Positions 1 to 7,036 are shown, counted from the first letter of the stretch. The stretch is DNA of 9,139 bases from JACZSB01 sp965372015 (GCA_965372015.1 CBDVAP010000124.1:1-9139); one strand, 5' to 3'. The notes: a model not told the origin generated them from the sequence alone. A program made the numbers and translations.

Positions 1-1830
1 GATGGCTTTCTGCCGCTACAAAAAGAGGCTATGGAGTGTGTCCTCGGCAGCCGGGACTCGATTGTGGTCCTGCCAACGGGGGGTGGGAAATCGCTTTGCT
101 ATCAAGCGCCGGCGGTGGCCATGCCGGGACTGGCTTTGGTGGTTTCGCCCCTGATCTCACTGATGAAGGACCAGGTCGATGCACTGAACGAATGTGGCGT
201 TCCGGCGGCGCGCATTGACAGTACTCTGTCCCTTAAGGAACGGGACGCCGTTTTTGCCCAAATTCGCGAGGGAACCCTTAAACTACTTTACCTCTCGCCC
301 GAGCGGCTTGTCTCGGACGGCTTTTTTGAACGCCTCAGGAAAACCGAACTTTCTTTTATCGCCGTGGATGAGGCCCACTGCGTCAGTATGTGGGGGCATG
401 ATTTCCGTCCCGAGTACCGCGAACTGGGACTGCTGAAGAAGGCCTTTCCCGAGATTGCCATTCACGCTTATACGGCTACCGCCACCGAACAGGTCCGCAA
501 CGACATAGCGCGCCAGTTACGTCTTGAAATTCCCCAGATATTGGTTGGCGCTTACGATCGCCCGAATCTCATTTACAAAGTAATCCGGCGCGGCAACATA
601 GTCAGTCAGGTCTGCGCTGTGCTGGATCAGCACAAGAGCGAATCGGGCATCATCTACTGTATCCGGCGCAAAGATGTGGACAAGATGTGTGCGGCACTGA
701 CCGACAAAGGCTACCAAGTATTGCCCTATCATGCCGGTATGGAGGACCAGCAACGCAGGATAAACCAAGAGGACTTCATCCAGGAAAGGGTCGATATTAT
801 CGTTGCTACTGTCGCGTTCGGTATGGGTATTGATAAGTCGAATGTGCGTTACGTGATTCACGCCGGCATGCCCAAATCGCTCGAGCACTACCAGCAGGAA
901 AGCGGGCGGGCGGGGCGCGACGGCCTCGAGGCTGATTGTATCCTGTTCTATTCGGGCGGCGACTACGGGACCTGGCAGAGTATCCTTAGGGATATGGACC
1001 CGGAACCCAAGGAAATTGCTCTTGGCAAAGTGAAGGATATTTTCAATTTCTGCACTGGCGTCACCTGTCGGCACCAGGCGATTCTCAACTATTTTGGCCA
1101 AGACCTGGACAAAGCCAACTGCGGCGCCTGTGACGTCTGTCTCGGCGATCTGGACCTCATGGAAGACTCGCTGGAGGCTGCCCAGAAAATTCTCTCCTGT
1201 ATTATCCGCCTGGACGAGTATTTCGGCGCGGACTACACGGCCTTGGTGCTGACCGGGTCGCGTGAGCAGCGAATCCTGAAGAATGGCCATGACAAGCTGA
1301 GCACCTACGGCCTGCTTTCCGACTACAAGAAGCGCATCACACGGGATTGGATCGAGCAGCTGGTGGCGCAGGGATACCTTCAAAAGACCGGGGATTTTAG
1401 CGTCCTCGTGGTTACCACAAAAGGTAGGCGTATCCTGAAAGGAATAGAGACGCCCCTTCTGCTCAAACCGGCGAAGAAACCAGCCAGAGTGTCCAAGGTC
1501 GCGCAAGCTTCGTGGGAACGTGTTGATAGAGGTTTGTTCGAGACGTTGCGAAAGTTGCGGTGGAAGATTGCGGAAAGAAAGAGCATACCAGCCTACATTG
1601 TCTTTGGCGACGCCGCACTACGCGACATGGCCCGGCGAAGGCCTGCCTCCCCCGAGGAGTTCCTCCAAGTCAGCGGAGTGGGGCAGCAAAAGAACAAAGA
1701 ATACGGCGCCGCCTTCCTCGCTGCTATCAGGGATTATTACCTGGCAAATCCGGTTGAGATCCTCAAGGTATCCGAGCCGGTGGCTCTTCTGGATGAGTTG
1801 GAAGGCAAGCAGACAACCAAGGAGGTTTGA
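1..1830 (+). CDS. recQ: ATP-dependent DNA helicase RecQ, 5'-truncated by window edge
   Basis: RecQ unwinds DNA 3' to 5' using ATP and acts in recombination, replication-fork repair and the SOS response. The reading frame is open from base 1 (DGFLPLQKEAMECVLG), so the Met at base 31 is probably not the start; about 25 residues are missing compared with E. coli RecQ. Counting from base 1, the sequence shows Walker A PTGGGKS (about 25-31), DEAH (123-126), TATAT (158-162) and motif VI QQESGRAGRDG (298-308). A zinc-binding cysteine set follows, in CRHQAILNYF then CGACDVC (Cys 356, 374, 377, 380). Next come an RQC-like winged-helix region (about 390-485) and an HRDC domain (about 512-582) containing FLQVSGVGQQKNKEYG. 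This is the full classic RecQ architecture. The next gene starts one base after the stop, so the two are probably co-transcribed. Confidence 0.97.
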   Translation, partial: DGFLPLQKEAMECVLGSRDSIVVLPTGGGKSLCYQAPAVAMPGLALVVSPLISLMKDQVDALNECGVPAARIDSTLSLKERDAVFAQIREGTLKLLYLSPERLVSDGFFERLRKTELSFIAVDEAHCVSMWGHDFRPEYRELGLLKKAFPEIAIHAYTATATEQVRNDIARQLRLEIPQILVGAYDRPNLIYKVIRRGNIVSQVCAVLDQHKSESGIIYCIRRKDVDKMCAALTDKGYQVLPYHAGMEDQQRRINQEDFIQERVDIIVATVAFGMGIDKSNVRYVIHAGMPKSLEHYQQESGRAGRDGLEADCILFYSGGDYGTWQSILRDMDPEPKEIALGKVKDIFNFCTGVTCRHQAILNYFGQDLDKANCGACDVCLGDLDLMEDSLEAAQKILSCIIRLDEYFGADYTALVLTGSREQRILKNGHDKLSTYGLLSDYKKRITRDWIEQLVAQGYLQKTGDFSVLVVTTKGRRILKGIETPLLLKPAKKPARVSKVAQASWERVDRGLFETLRKLRWKIAERKSIPAYIVFGDAALRDMARRRPASPEEFLQVSGVGQQKNKEYGAAFLAAIRDYYLANPVEILKVSEPVALLDELEGKQTTKEV

Positions 1831-1831
1831 G

Positions 1832-2272
1832 ATGGGCAAGTATTTGGATATCGGCAAGGCCTTCGAGGCGGCCCTGTTCAGCGGCGATCAGGAGGGGATC
1901 AGGCAGACTATGCACACGGAGATAGCCTATGAAATGTTGGGCCGGCCTCCCCTGGGCGGGCGTTTCGAGGGCCGCGAGCGAGTGATAGCCTCCTTCGAGA
2001 ATCGCGAGGTGGGTCTTGGTCCGGGCTTCGAGTACGAGCAGATCAGCCGGGAGTGGTTCGAGGATGAATCTGCCGGTAAGGTTTTCGTGGAGATCTACGA
2101 GAAGTCCTGGCTGGCGAAATACCCCGACGACCTGCTGATCGTGCGCACCTGCTCGGCGCTGTCATTCCAGGACGGTAAGATCATAAGTATCATCGACTAC
2201 ACGGACAGTCAGGCTTACGCCGAGTTCAAGGAACGCCACGAGGGGGAGATACCGAAGTTTACCAAGGGCTAA
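1832..2272 (+). CDS. SnoaL/NTF2-like (ketosteroid-isomerase fold) small protein
   Basis: A 146-residue protein of the SnoaL/NTF2-like superfamily, small alpha+beta cone folds that serve as isomerases, hydrolases or ligand-binding scaffolds. The pattern fits: an N-terminal helix (IGKAFEAALFSGDQEGI), then H-TEIAYEMLG, GRFEGRERVIASF, a central strand (AGKVFVEIYEKSW), and the end LSFQDGKIISIIDYTDSQAY, which is the usual 'F.dGKI..i..Y.D' signature. The start is set by a strong AAGGAGG ribosome binding site inside the end of recQ, and the stop and start are arranged as TGAGATG. The longer frame running back to 1520 is only overlap with recQ. The substrate cannot be read from sequence, and its link to RecQ may be no more than co-transcription. 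Confidence 0.85.
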   Translation: MGKYLDIGKAFEAALFSGDQEGIRQTMHTEIAYEMLGRPPLGGRFEGRERVIASFENREVGLGPGFEYEQISREWFEDESAGKVFVEIYEKSWLAKYPDDLLIVRTCSALSFQDGKIISIIDYTDSQAYAEFKERHEGEIPKFTKG

Positions 2273-2325
2273 AACGATAACTCTCTGGAACTCTCCGCTG
2301 GAAAAGGTGTTAATTTCCTAGCCCC

Positions 2326-2655
2326 ATGCGGATTCTGGTCACCACAATCGCCCTTAGTGCTGTCATGTCTTACACCGTGGCCCCTTTCCTGTTGGACATG
2401 CACCGCCACTGCCTGGGGCATGATGGGGACATAACCGTGACGATGCCCAGGCAAGAGCAGTCCGGCCACGGTGTCCACCATCAGGATTGCCACTGGCTAC
2501 GGGGCGCCAGGGACCAGCAGGCCACCCTAGGTCAGGTAGCCGTCACCGCAGCGGCCAGATGGATTTCCCCCTGGATGGCGGCTCCAGTGGTTCCCCTGAC
2601 CTGTCGTTCCTATCCTGCCTTTGAAGGCCGCGCCCCACCGCCGATTCTCCTCTAG
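2326..2655 (+). CDS. possible small secreted His/Cys-rich protein ahead of the metal-uptake genes
   Basis: A 109-residue frame that I do not firmly recognise. The first ~22 residues (MRILVTTIALSAVMSYTVAP) look like a signal peptide or membrane anchor. They are followed by metal-ligand-like clusters: MHRHCLGHD (His26, His28, Cys29, His32) and HGVHHQDCHW (His48, His51, His52, Cys55, His56). The tail PAFEGRAPPPILL recalls the ends of small exported Cys/His proteins (DUF2946-like) as I remember them; this is memory, not a search. It sits 65 bases before the porin gene of a metal transport operon, which suggests metal binding or sensing in the periplasm. Against it: no Shine-Dalgarno within 12 bases (the nearest is GAAAAGG about 18 bases up), and a 74-codon frame exists on the other strand. 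I saw no clear Zur-type operator or sigma-70 promoter in 2273-2325. Confidence 0.45.
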   Translation: MRILVTTIALSAVMSYTVAPFLLDMHRHCLGHDGDITVTMPRQEQSGHGVHHQDCHWLRGARDQQATLGQVAVTAAARWISPWMAAPVVPLTCRSYPAFEGRAPPPILL

Positions 2656-2707
2656 ACGCCAGGATCGGTTAAGTCCGGTCCCTTTCACTGAACGCACCAC
2701 TCACTCC

Positions 2708-2713
2708 AGGAGG
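2708..2713 (+). promoter_or_regulatory. ribosome binding site fixing the TTG start of the porin gene
   Basis: A consensus AGGAGG lies 7 bases upstream of TTG at 2721. There is no ATG in this frame near the predicted signal peptide, so this site decides the start. Confidence 0.8.
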
Positions 2714-2720
2714 AAAACGA

Positions 2721-3917
2721 TTGAACGTGCATACGGCGCGATGTTTCATATTTGCGGTCTTATTTTCGGGCTTTCTCTCGGCGCAGAAGGTGGCCGTCCA
2801 GCCCCGGTATGCCGACATATCCTTGAGCAGTCTGTTCTCCAGCGGTTGGTCTTCGGCCGGAGATGAAGACCTGCTTGCGTTGCAAGGAGGCGCCCACGAC
2901 CCTAACAAGCGGGGCTTCACGGTTCAAAATGTTGAACTTTCATTAGTGGGGGCGGTGGACCCGTTCCTGCGAGGGGAGGCTCACCTGATCTTCCAGATCG
3001 ATGAGGGGGGCGAATCCATCCTTGAGTTGGAGGAGGCCTTTCTCACCACCCAGACCCTTCCTTATGGGCTACAGGTGAAGGCCGGGACCTACTTCACTGA
3101 ATTTGGCCGCCTCAACCCCCAGCATCCCCACAGCTGGTCCTATGTGGACCAGCCGCTGATCAACACCCGGATGTTCGGCGGTGACGGTCTCCGGGGACCG
3201 GGCGTCCGGTCGGCGTGGCTCTCGCCGCTGCCGTGGTATACCGAACTGTTTCTGGGCGTCCAGAACGCCAACGGCGAGACGGCGGTGAGTTTTCTATCCA
3301 GTGAGGAGGAGAGGGAGTTTCTGGGCCGTCCCCTGGTTGCAAGAGAGGTGGCATCCCTCAGCGACCTGCTCCGGTCGGCACGGTGGCTCAACTCCTTTAA
3401 CATAAGTGAGGAGACTACGGTGAACATCGGCGCCTCGGCCCTGTGGGGTCCCAACGCCACCGGCAAGGAGGGCAAAACGACCATCTACGGTGGGGACCTC
3501 TACCTGAAGTGGCAGCCACTGGCCAACGACCAGGGCTGGCCCTTTGTCGCGATCCAGGGGGAAGCGATTCACAGGAGTTACCTGGCGGCAGCCCATAGCT
3601 CGGAGCTGTTCATCGGTACCCAGGAAACCCTCACCGATGTCGGCGAGTACCTCCAACTCCAATGGGGTCTCAAGCGCGGTTGGGTGGCTGGAGTACGCTA
3701 TGGGTCGGCCACCGGATCGGGAAAAGACGGCGATGATCCCCTGCGTGAACAGCGCACGCGGCTGGGATGCAACCTGACCTACTACCCATCCGAATTTTCC
3801 AAGCTGCGGCTGCAGCTGAACCTCGATAGTGCCCGGTTTTTGAATCAGGGCAATGCCTGGGGCCTCTGGCTCCAGTATGAGTTTCTCCTTGGTCAGCACG
3901 CAGGACACAAATTTTAA
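2721..3917 (+). CDS. outer-membrane beta-barrel (porin-like) protein linked to zinc/metal uptake
   Basis: A 398-residue exported protein starting at TTG. The N-terminus (MNVHTARCFIFAVLFSGFLSA) is a signal peptide, probably cleaved near Ala21-Gln22. The mature part alternates polar and hydrophobic residues as a beta barrel does (VELSLVGAVDPFLRGEAHLIF; GLQVKAGTYFTEFGRLN). It contains HPHSWSYVDQPL and FGGDGLRGPGVRSAWLSPL (about 135-170), stretches I associate with porin-like outer-membrane proteins found beside zinc ABC transporters. It ends in a strand with a terminal aromatic (EFLLGQHAGHKF), the outer-membrane assembly signal. The likely role is passage of metal or a metal chelate into the periplasm. 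The gene is 11 bases ahead of the binding-protein gene, in one operon. I see no TonB box or plug domain, so it looks like a porin rather than a TonB receptor. Confidence 0.85.
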   Translation: MNVHTARCFIFAVLFSGFLSAQKVAVQPRYADISLSSLFSSGWSSAGDEDLLALQGGAHDPNKRGFTVQNVELSLVGAVDPFLRGEAHLIFQIDEGGESILELEEAFLTTQTLPYGLQVKAGTYFTEFGRLNPQHPHSWSYVDQPLINTRMFGGDGLRGPGVRSAWLSPLPWYTELFLGVQNANGETAVSFLSSEEEREFLGRPLVAREVASLSDLLRSARWLNSFNISEETTVNIGASALWGPNATGKEGKTTIYGGDLYLKWQPLANDQGWPFVAIQGEAIHRSYLAAAHSSELFIGTQETLTDVGEYLQLQWGLKRGWVAGVRYGSATGSGKDGDDPLREQRTRLGCNLTYYPSEFSKLRLQLNLDSARFLNQGNAWGLWLQYEFLLGQHAGHKF

Positions 3918-3928
3918 GGAACCGTGAT

Positions 3929-4984
3929 ATGAAAGTTTTCAAGGCACAAGCCCTGCTGATGGGAATCTTGATTCTTCTGACTGCTGGTCCCATTGCCGGT
4001 AAAAAGATGCAGATCGTCACCACCACCACCGACCTAAAGGCCATTGCCGAGGCCGTGGGTGGCGCATACGTGTCGGTGAACAGCATCAGTTCCGGGCGGC
4101 AGGACCCCCATTTCATCGCTGCCAAACCGAGCTACATGCTAAAGTTGCGCAAAGCCGACCTGTTCATCCGTATCGGCCTGGAACTGGAAAAGGGCTGGGA
4201 ACGGCTGATCCTGGAGGGTTCTCGCAACAGCAGCATCCTCATCGGCAGCCGGGGGCACTTGGACGCCTCTGCCGGCATACGCCGCCTGGAAGTGCCCACC
4301 GGGCCAGTGGACCGGTCCATGGGAGATGTGCATCCTTTAGGTAATCCCCACTATTGGCTGGACCCCTACAATGCCCACATCATCGCCGGCACGATTGCCC
4401 AACGCCTGGGGGAGCTGGACCCCGAGCATGAAGATGAGTATGTCCAGTCGGCGATGTCATTTGGTCGGCAAGTGGATACAGCCATGTTTGGTAGCGCCTT
4501 TCACCAGGGGGAGGATACTGAACGCCTATGGCAAGGCCAGCATGACGGGAACCTGGGTCCCGGTATTGAGGATCAGTCCGGCGCCTCCGCCAACCCTGGC
4601 ACCGGTGAGGCGCGGGGCTGGCAGGCCCAAATGGCGCCTTTCCGGGGGGTGAAGGTAGTGACCTATCATCGGAGTTGGTCCTATTTCCTGGAGCGGTTCG
4701 GGCTGGTTGCCGTGGGCGAGCTGGAGGCCAAGCCCGGAATCTCGCCCAGCCCGGGGCATCTGAAGAACCTCATCGAGACCATGCAGGCGCAACAGGTACC
4801 GATCATTATTGTGGCCTCTTTTAAGGGGGATAAAGCGCCTAACCTGGTGGCATCCAAGACCGGCGCCACGGTGGTGAAAGTACCCTATTCCGTGGGCGGC
4901 AACGACCAGGCCAGCGATTATATCGCCATGATGGACCAGCTGGTTACTCGAATTTCCACGGCCTTAACCCGATCATCACTGTAG
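3929..4984 (+). CDS. znuA: zinc/manganese ABC transporter periplasmic binding protein (ZnuA type)
   Basis: A 351-residue cluster A-I metal-binding protein that captures Zn2+ (or Mn2+) in the periplasm and hands it to the ABC-3 permease encoded next. It has a signal peptide (MKVFKAQALLMGILILLTAGPIAG) with no lipobox cysteine, then IVTTTTDLKAIAEAVGG. The three classic His ligands are visible: His61 in QDPHF, His141 in GNPHYWLDP and His247 in TYHRSW. The fourth ligand is usually an acidic residue before the 'S..GG' loop, but here the site reads VPYSVGGNDQASDY, so an Asp/Glu is absent at the usual spot. The His/Asp-rich loop of some ZnuA proteins is not present. Instead a Gly/Gln/Asp-rich stretch (about 192-236, with HQGEDTERLWQGQHDGN) separates the lobes. 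AAGGA upstream supports the ATG. Zinc is preferred over manganese by resemblance only. Confidence 0.9.
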   Translation: MKVFKAQALLMGILILLTAGPIAGKKMQIVTTTTDLKAIAEAVGGAYVSVNSISSGRQDPHFIAAKPSYMLKLRKADLFIRIGLELEKGWERLILEGSRNSSILIGSRGHLDASAGIRRLEVPTGPVDRSMGDVHPLGNPHYWLDPYNAHIIAGTIAQRLGELDPEHEDEYVQSAMSFGRQVDTAMFGSAFHQGEDTERLWQGQHDGNLGPGIEDQSGASANPGTGEARGWQAQMAPFRGVKVVTYHRSWSYFLERFGLVAVGELEAKPGISPSPGHLKNLIETMQAQQVPIIIVASFKGDKAPNLVASKTGATVVKVPYSVGGNDQASDYIAMMDQLVTRISTALTRSSL

Positions 4985-4993
4985 GAGGCCCTA

Positions 4994-5812
4994 ATGATTG
5001 ATCTGCTTTTCTGGCCCTTCATGGCGACCCTGGTGATCTCCAGTATCCATGTTTACCTGGGGCTGCATGTGGTCATCCGGGGGGTTATCTTTGTCGATCT
5101 GGCCCTGGCTCAGGTGGCGGCAGTGGGAGCGACGGTGGGTTTTCTCCTGGGGCTGGAACCGGGAGGAATTCCAGCTTATCTTACGGCCCTCGCCTTTACC
5201 TTGCTGGGGGCAGTTCTGTTTACCCTCACCAGGGATCGTAAGACCGGCATTCCTCAGGAGGCCATCATCGGCATCACCTACGTGGTGGCGGCTGCCATGA
5301 TGATTCTACTATTGAGCAAAGCGCCTGAAGGGGGTGAGCACATCAACACCCTCATGGTGGGGAGTATCCTGTTCGTAACACCGAAGCTCATCGGGTATAC
5401 CTTCGTTCTCTACCTTGTCATCGGGATAATCCTGTACTTTTTCCGGGAAAATTTCCTGGCGGCTTCCAGGCTGTATCACGATCCGGAAGCCATGGACCAG
5501 TATCGCTGGTGGGATTTCCTGTTCTATGCCACCTTCGGTTTTGTCGTCACCAGTGCCGTGCAGATCGTCGGTATTTTGCTAGTGTTCTCATACCTCATTA
5601 TCCCGGCCGTAGCTGGGATGATGTTCTACCAGACCTGGCGTGCACGACTCTTTTTCGGCTGGTTATTGAGCATTGTCGCGAGTCTCCTGGGGATGGCGGC
5701 GTCCATATGGCTCGACATTCCCACCGGGGCGGCCATTGTAGCCACCTTTGGGGGATTACTAGTGCTCTGCGCCGCCGGTAGGTTGGTCCTGGGTGCGCGA
5801 GCGGCCGGCTAG
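4994..5812 (+). CDS. znuB: zinc/manganese ABC transporter permease (ZnuB type, ABC-3 family)
   Basis: A 272-residue inner-membrane permease of the ABC-3 family that forms the channel for Zn2+/Mn2+ delivered by ZnuA. About seven to eight hydrophobic segments are visible. The family hallmark FVDLALAQVAAVGAT lies near residues 33-47, and the loop DPEAMDQYRWWDFLFY sits in the second half, where these proteins contact the ATPase. The segment VGILLVFSYLIIPAVAGMM is also typical. AGGAGG lies 5 bases before the ATG and 9 bases separate it from znuA, so the two are translated from one message. The partner ATPase ZnuC is not in the window: the next gene is on the opposite strand and is not an ATPase. 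The stop codon overlaps that of the convergent gene. Confidence 0.93.
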   Translation: MIDLLFWPFMATLVISSIHVYLGLHVVIRGVIFVDLALAQVAAVGATVGFLLGLEPGGIPAYLTALAFTLLGAVLFTLTRDRKTGIPQEAIIGITYVVAAAMMILLLSKAPEGGEHINTLMVGSILFVTPKLIGYTFVLYLVIGIILYFFRENFLAASRLYHDPEAMDQYRWWDFLFYATFGFVVTSAVQIVGILLVFSYLIIPAVAGMMFYQTWRARLFFGWLLSIVASLLGMAASIWLDIPTGAAIVATFGGLLVLCAAGRLVLGARAAG

Positions 5813-6459
5813 TTCTCACCTCCACCCGTCAGCCACCGAAACTTGAACCAGCCCAGGCCCCCCAGGTATCCGATAGCGAACAGCCACCAGGGGTAGGCCC
5901 CCGGCGGCCGCCCCTCGGTTAAATTCGGTAGTGCCCAGAAAAAAGTGGCCAGGATCACGATCCCAGCGGCGCCCTCGATCAGCCAGTCGCGGCGGGTGAA
6001 GCGCGGCAGGCGCTCATCCGGGGGAAGCAGCAGCATGGCCCCAGCGGTCACCAGCCCCAACGATACCAACACCGGAGCCAGCACCGGCGCCGTCCAGGGC
6101 ACGGGGATCAGGAACAGGATGTCCCAATCCAGTAGCGAAACCGGCCAGTCCAGGACCAGCTTCAGCGTCAGATAGAACACCAGGTCCCATACCCCAAAGC
6201 AAAAGGCGAACACGGCAAAGCGGCGCAGTCCTCCGCGCACTGCCAGACGGGCTACCGACAGCAGCAGTAGTAGCGAGGCGGCTTCGCGGGCTACCTCGGT
6301 GGTGACGATATGCCGGGGCCGGAGCGCCAGCAGGTCGAGGCTGAAACCGCCGGGATAGTACAGATCCCGCAGGTAGACTACCACGGCCCCCTCGATGTAA
6401 CCGAAGGCAACGGCGAACAGGGTCAGCCAGAGGAGCAGATTGCGATTGCCGGTATCCAT
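5809..6459 (-). CDS. polytopic membrane protein of unknown function
   Basis: A 216-residue integral membrane protein with about six or seven hydrophobic segments. TM1 contains FGYIEGAVVVYLRDLYYPGGF, followed by REAASLLLLLSVARL, FAVFAFCFGVWDLVFYLTL, a long hydrophobic pair around WTAPVLAPVLVSLGLVTAG, then GAAGIVILATFFWALP and WWLFAIGYLGGLGWF. The motif 'GYIEGAVVVYLR..YYP' recurs in uncharacterised bacterial membrane proteins as I recall them, but I know no function and assign none. Start: ATG at 6459, the first Met of the frame. It converges on znuB and the two stop codons share four bases (CTAG). Upstream, it diverges from the tRNA-Glu promoter, with 120 bases between the two genes for both promoters. 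Confidence 0.8.
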   Translation of the reverse strand: MDTGNRNLLLWLTLFAVAFGYIEGAVVVYLRDLYYPGGFSLDLLALRPRHIVTTEVAREAASLLLLLSVARLAVRGGLRRFAVFAFCFGVWDLVFYLTLKLVLDWPVSLLDWDILFLIPVPWTAPVLAPVLVSLGLVTAGAMLLLPPDERLPRFTRRDWLIEGAAGIVILATFFWALPNLTEGRPPGAYPWWLFAIGYLGGLGWFKFRWLTGGGEN

Positions 6460-6536
6460 GCTGCGGCTTGGAATCTAGCCAAATTTAAGGCAGTCTGCCA
6501 AGGGCGGTTTGCCGACGGTTAAGGAACCCGATTTGC

Positions 6537-6565
6537 TTGCCGGGCAATTTGCCGGGCGCTAAATT
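6537..6565 (+). promoter_or_regulatory. probable sigma-70 promoter of tRNA-Glu
   Basis: TTGCCG (6537-6542) and TAAATT (6560-6565) each match four of six consensus bases and are spaced by 17. Transcription would begin near 6572, just before the tRNA. TTGCCGGGC occurs twice here (6537-6545 and 6549-6557), a 12-base-period direct repeat of unknown meaning. Confidence 0.5.
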
Positions 6566-6579
6566 CACCCGCCCTTTTC

Positions 6580-6651
6580 GGCCCGTTCGTCTAGTGGTCA
6601 GGACTCCAGGTTTTCGACCTGGCAACAGGAGTTCGATTCTCCTACGGGCTA
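6580..6651 (+). tRNA. tRNA-Glu (anticodon UUC)
   Basis: A complete 72-base cloverleaf. The acceptor pairs 6580-6586 with 6644-6650 (first pair G-U). The D arm is GTCT..GGAC. The anticodon stem CCAGG/CCTGG (6606-6610/6618-6622) holds loop TTTTCGA with anticodon TTC at 6613-6615. There is a 4-base variable loop, the T stem is AGGAG/CTCCT around TTCGATT, and the discriminator is A at 6651. CCA is not encoded (the next bases are CTA), so it must be added by nucleotidyltransferase. It is the last intact gene before the repeat and tRNA-fragment array. Confidence 0.96.
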
Positions 6652-6660
6652 CTATCATTC

Positions 6661-6705
6661 TCCCCGTCGTGAACCTCAGTTTTCGTCGGGGATACTATTT
6701 TTAAG
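6661..6705 (+). terminator. Rho-independent terminator of tRNA-Glu
   Basis: Inverted repeat TCCCCG (6661-6666) and CGGGGA (6687-6692), with a possible inner CG/CG extension, followed by a T run at 6698-6702. It lies directly behind the tRNA. The loop is long (about 20 bases), so strength is uncertain. Confidence 0.6.
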
Positions 6706-6722
6706 ACCTGCAACTCACAGCC

Positions 6723-6770
6723 CAAACAACCCCAGACAACCCCAAACAAATGTACTTTTTGCCGGATACG
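6723..6770 (+). repeat. 48-bp direct repeat, copy 1
   Basis: Matches 6989-7036 at 45 of 48 positions without gaps. The first 27 bases are identical and hold imperfect decamers of the form CAAACAACCC / CAGACAACCC / CAAACAA. The last 13 bases (TTTGCCGGATACG) are also identical. All three differences fall in the central near-palindrome AAATGTACTTTT (6748-6759). It lies 71 bases after the tRNA-Glu end and 105 bases before the CAU tRNA fragment. Confidence 0.93.
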
Positions 6771-6875
6771 CATTAATCAATCGTTTGAGGGGATGGCGTA
6801 CCCTAAGGTGACAAACCGATGGTACTATGGAAGTTTCTTTTCACTGCAGTGAGATTTACTTCAGGTACAATACCG

Positions 6876-6926
6876 GGCAGCGGACTCATAATCCGTTGGT
6901 TGGGGGTTCGACTCCCTCAGGGCCCA
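6876..6926 (+). pseudogene. 3' fragment of a CAU-anticodon tRNA (Ile2 or Met)
   Basis: Shows an anticodon stem-loop GCGGA-CTCATAA-TCCGT (anticodon CAT at 6887-6889), a 5-base variable loop, a T arm GGGGG-TTCGACT-CCCTC and a 3' acceptor strand AGGGCCC plus A73 at 6926. The partner 5' acceptor GGGCCCT and a 5' D-stem are absent upstream: the tRNA-like sequence begins in the 3' side of the D stem (GGGC, 6875-6878). It cannot fold as a tRNA and is best read as the 3' half kept at a tRNA attachment site. The tail CAGGGCCCA and TTGGTTG variable region look more like Ile2 than elongator Met; initiator tRNA is unlikely. Confidence 0.82.
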
Positions 6927-6988
6927 CTCCTCCATTGCCGACGACAAATCGGGCATTTCTACTATCAGGCACATGGTGGCTTAATCCG

Positions 6989-7036
6989 CAAACAACCCCA
7001 GACAACCCCAAACAATTGTACAATTTGCCGGATACG
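6989..7036 (+). repeat. 48-bp direct repeat, copy 2
   Basis: Second copy, 266 bases after the first. It lies 62 bases after the end of the CAU tRNA fragment and about 30 bases before the Leu tRNA fragment, so it keeps the order tRNA end, spacer, repeat, tRNA fragment. It continues into a tandem CCGGATACGG pair that copy 1 lacks. Confidence 0.93.
7014..7025 (+). repeat. 12-bp perfect palindrome inside repeat copy 2
   Basis: AATTGTACAATT is a perfect palindrome. Copy 1 has AAATGTACTTTT at the same place. The change at position 3 (A to T) is matched by the change at position 10 (T to A), so that pair is kept in both copies. It could be a binding site for a dimeric protein. Confidence 0.8.

Noticed and set aside
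517..1506. Long open frame on the - strand (329 codons)
   Set aside because: It lies wholly inside recQ, whose motifs are unmistakable; the opposite-strand frame shows no domain pattern and results from GC-rich codon use.
1520..1831. N-terminal extension of the NTF2-like gene into recQ
   Set aside because: The extension is out of frame with recQ, has a low-complexity Ser/Arg-rich composition, and a strong ribosome binding site fixes the start at 1832.
2269..2493. 74-codon - strand frame opposite the possible His-rich gene
   Set aside because: Its His residues derive partly from the other strand, there is no Shine-Dalgarno, and it overlaps the NTF2-like stop; the + strand frame fits operon direction better.
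3294..3908. 204-codon frame on the - strand
   Set aside because: Antisense shadow of the outer-membrane barrel gene, with no recognisable features.
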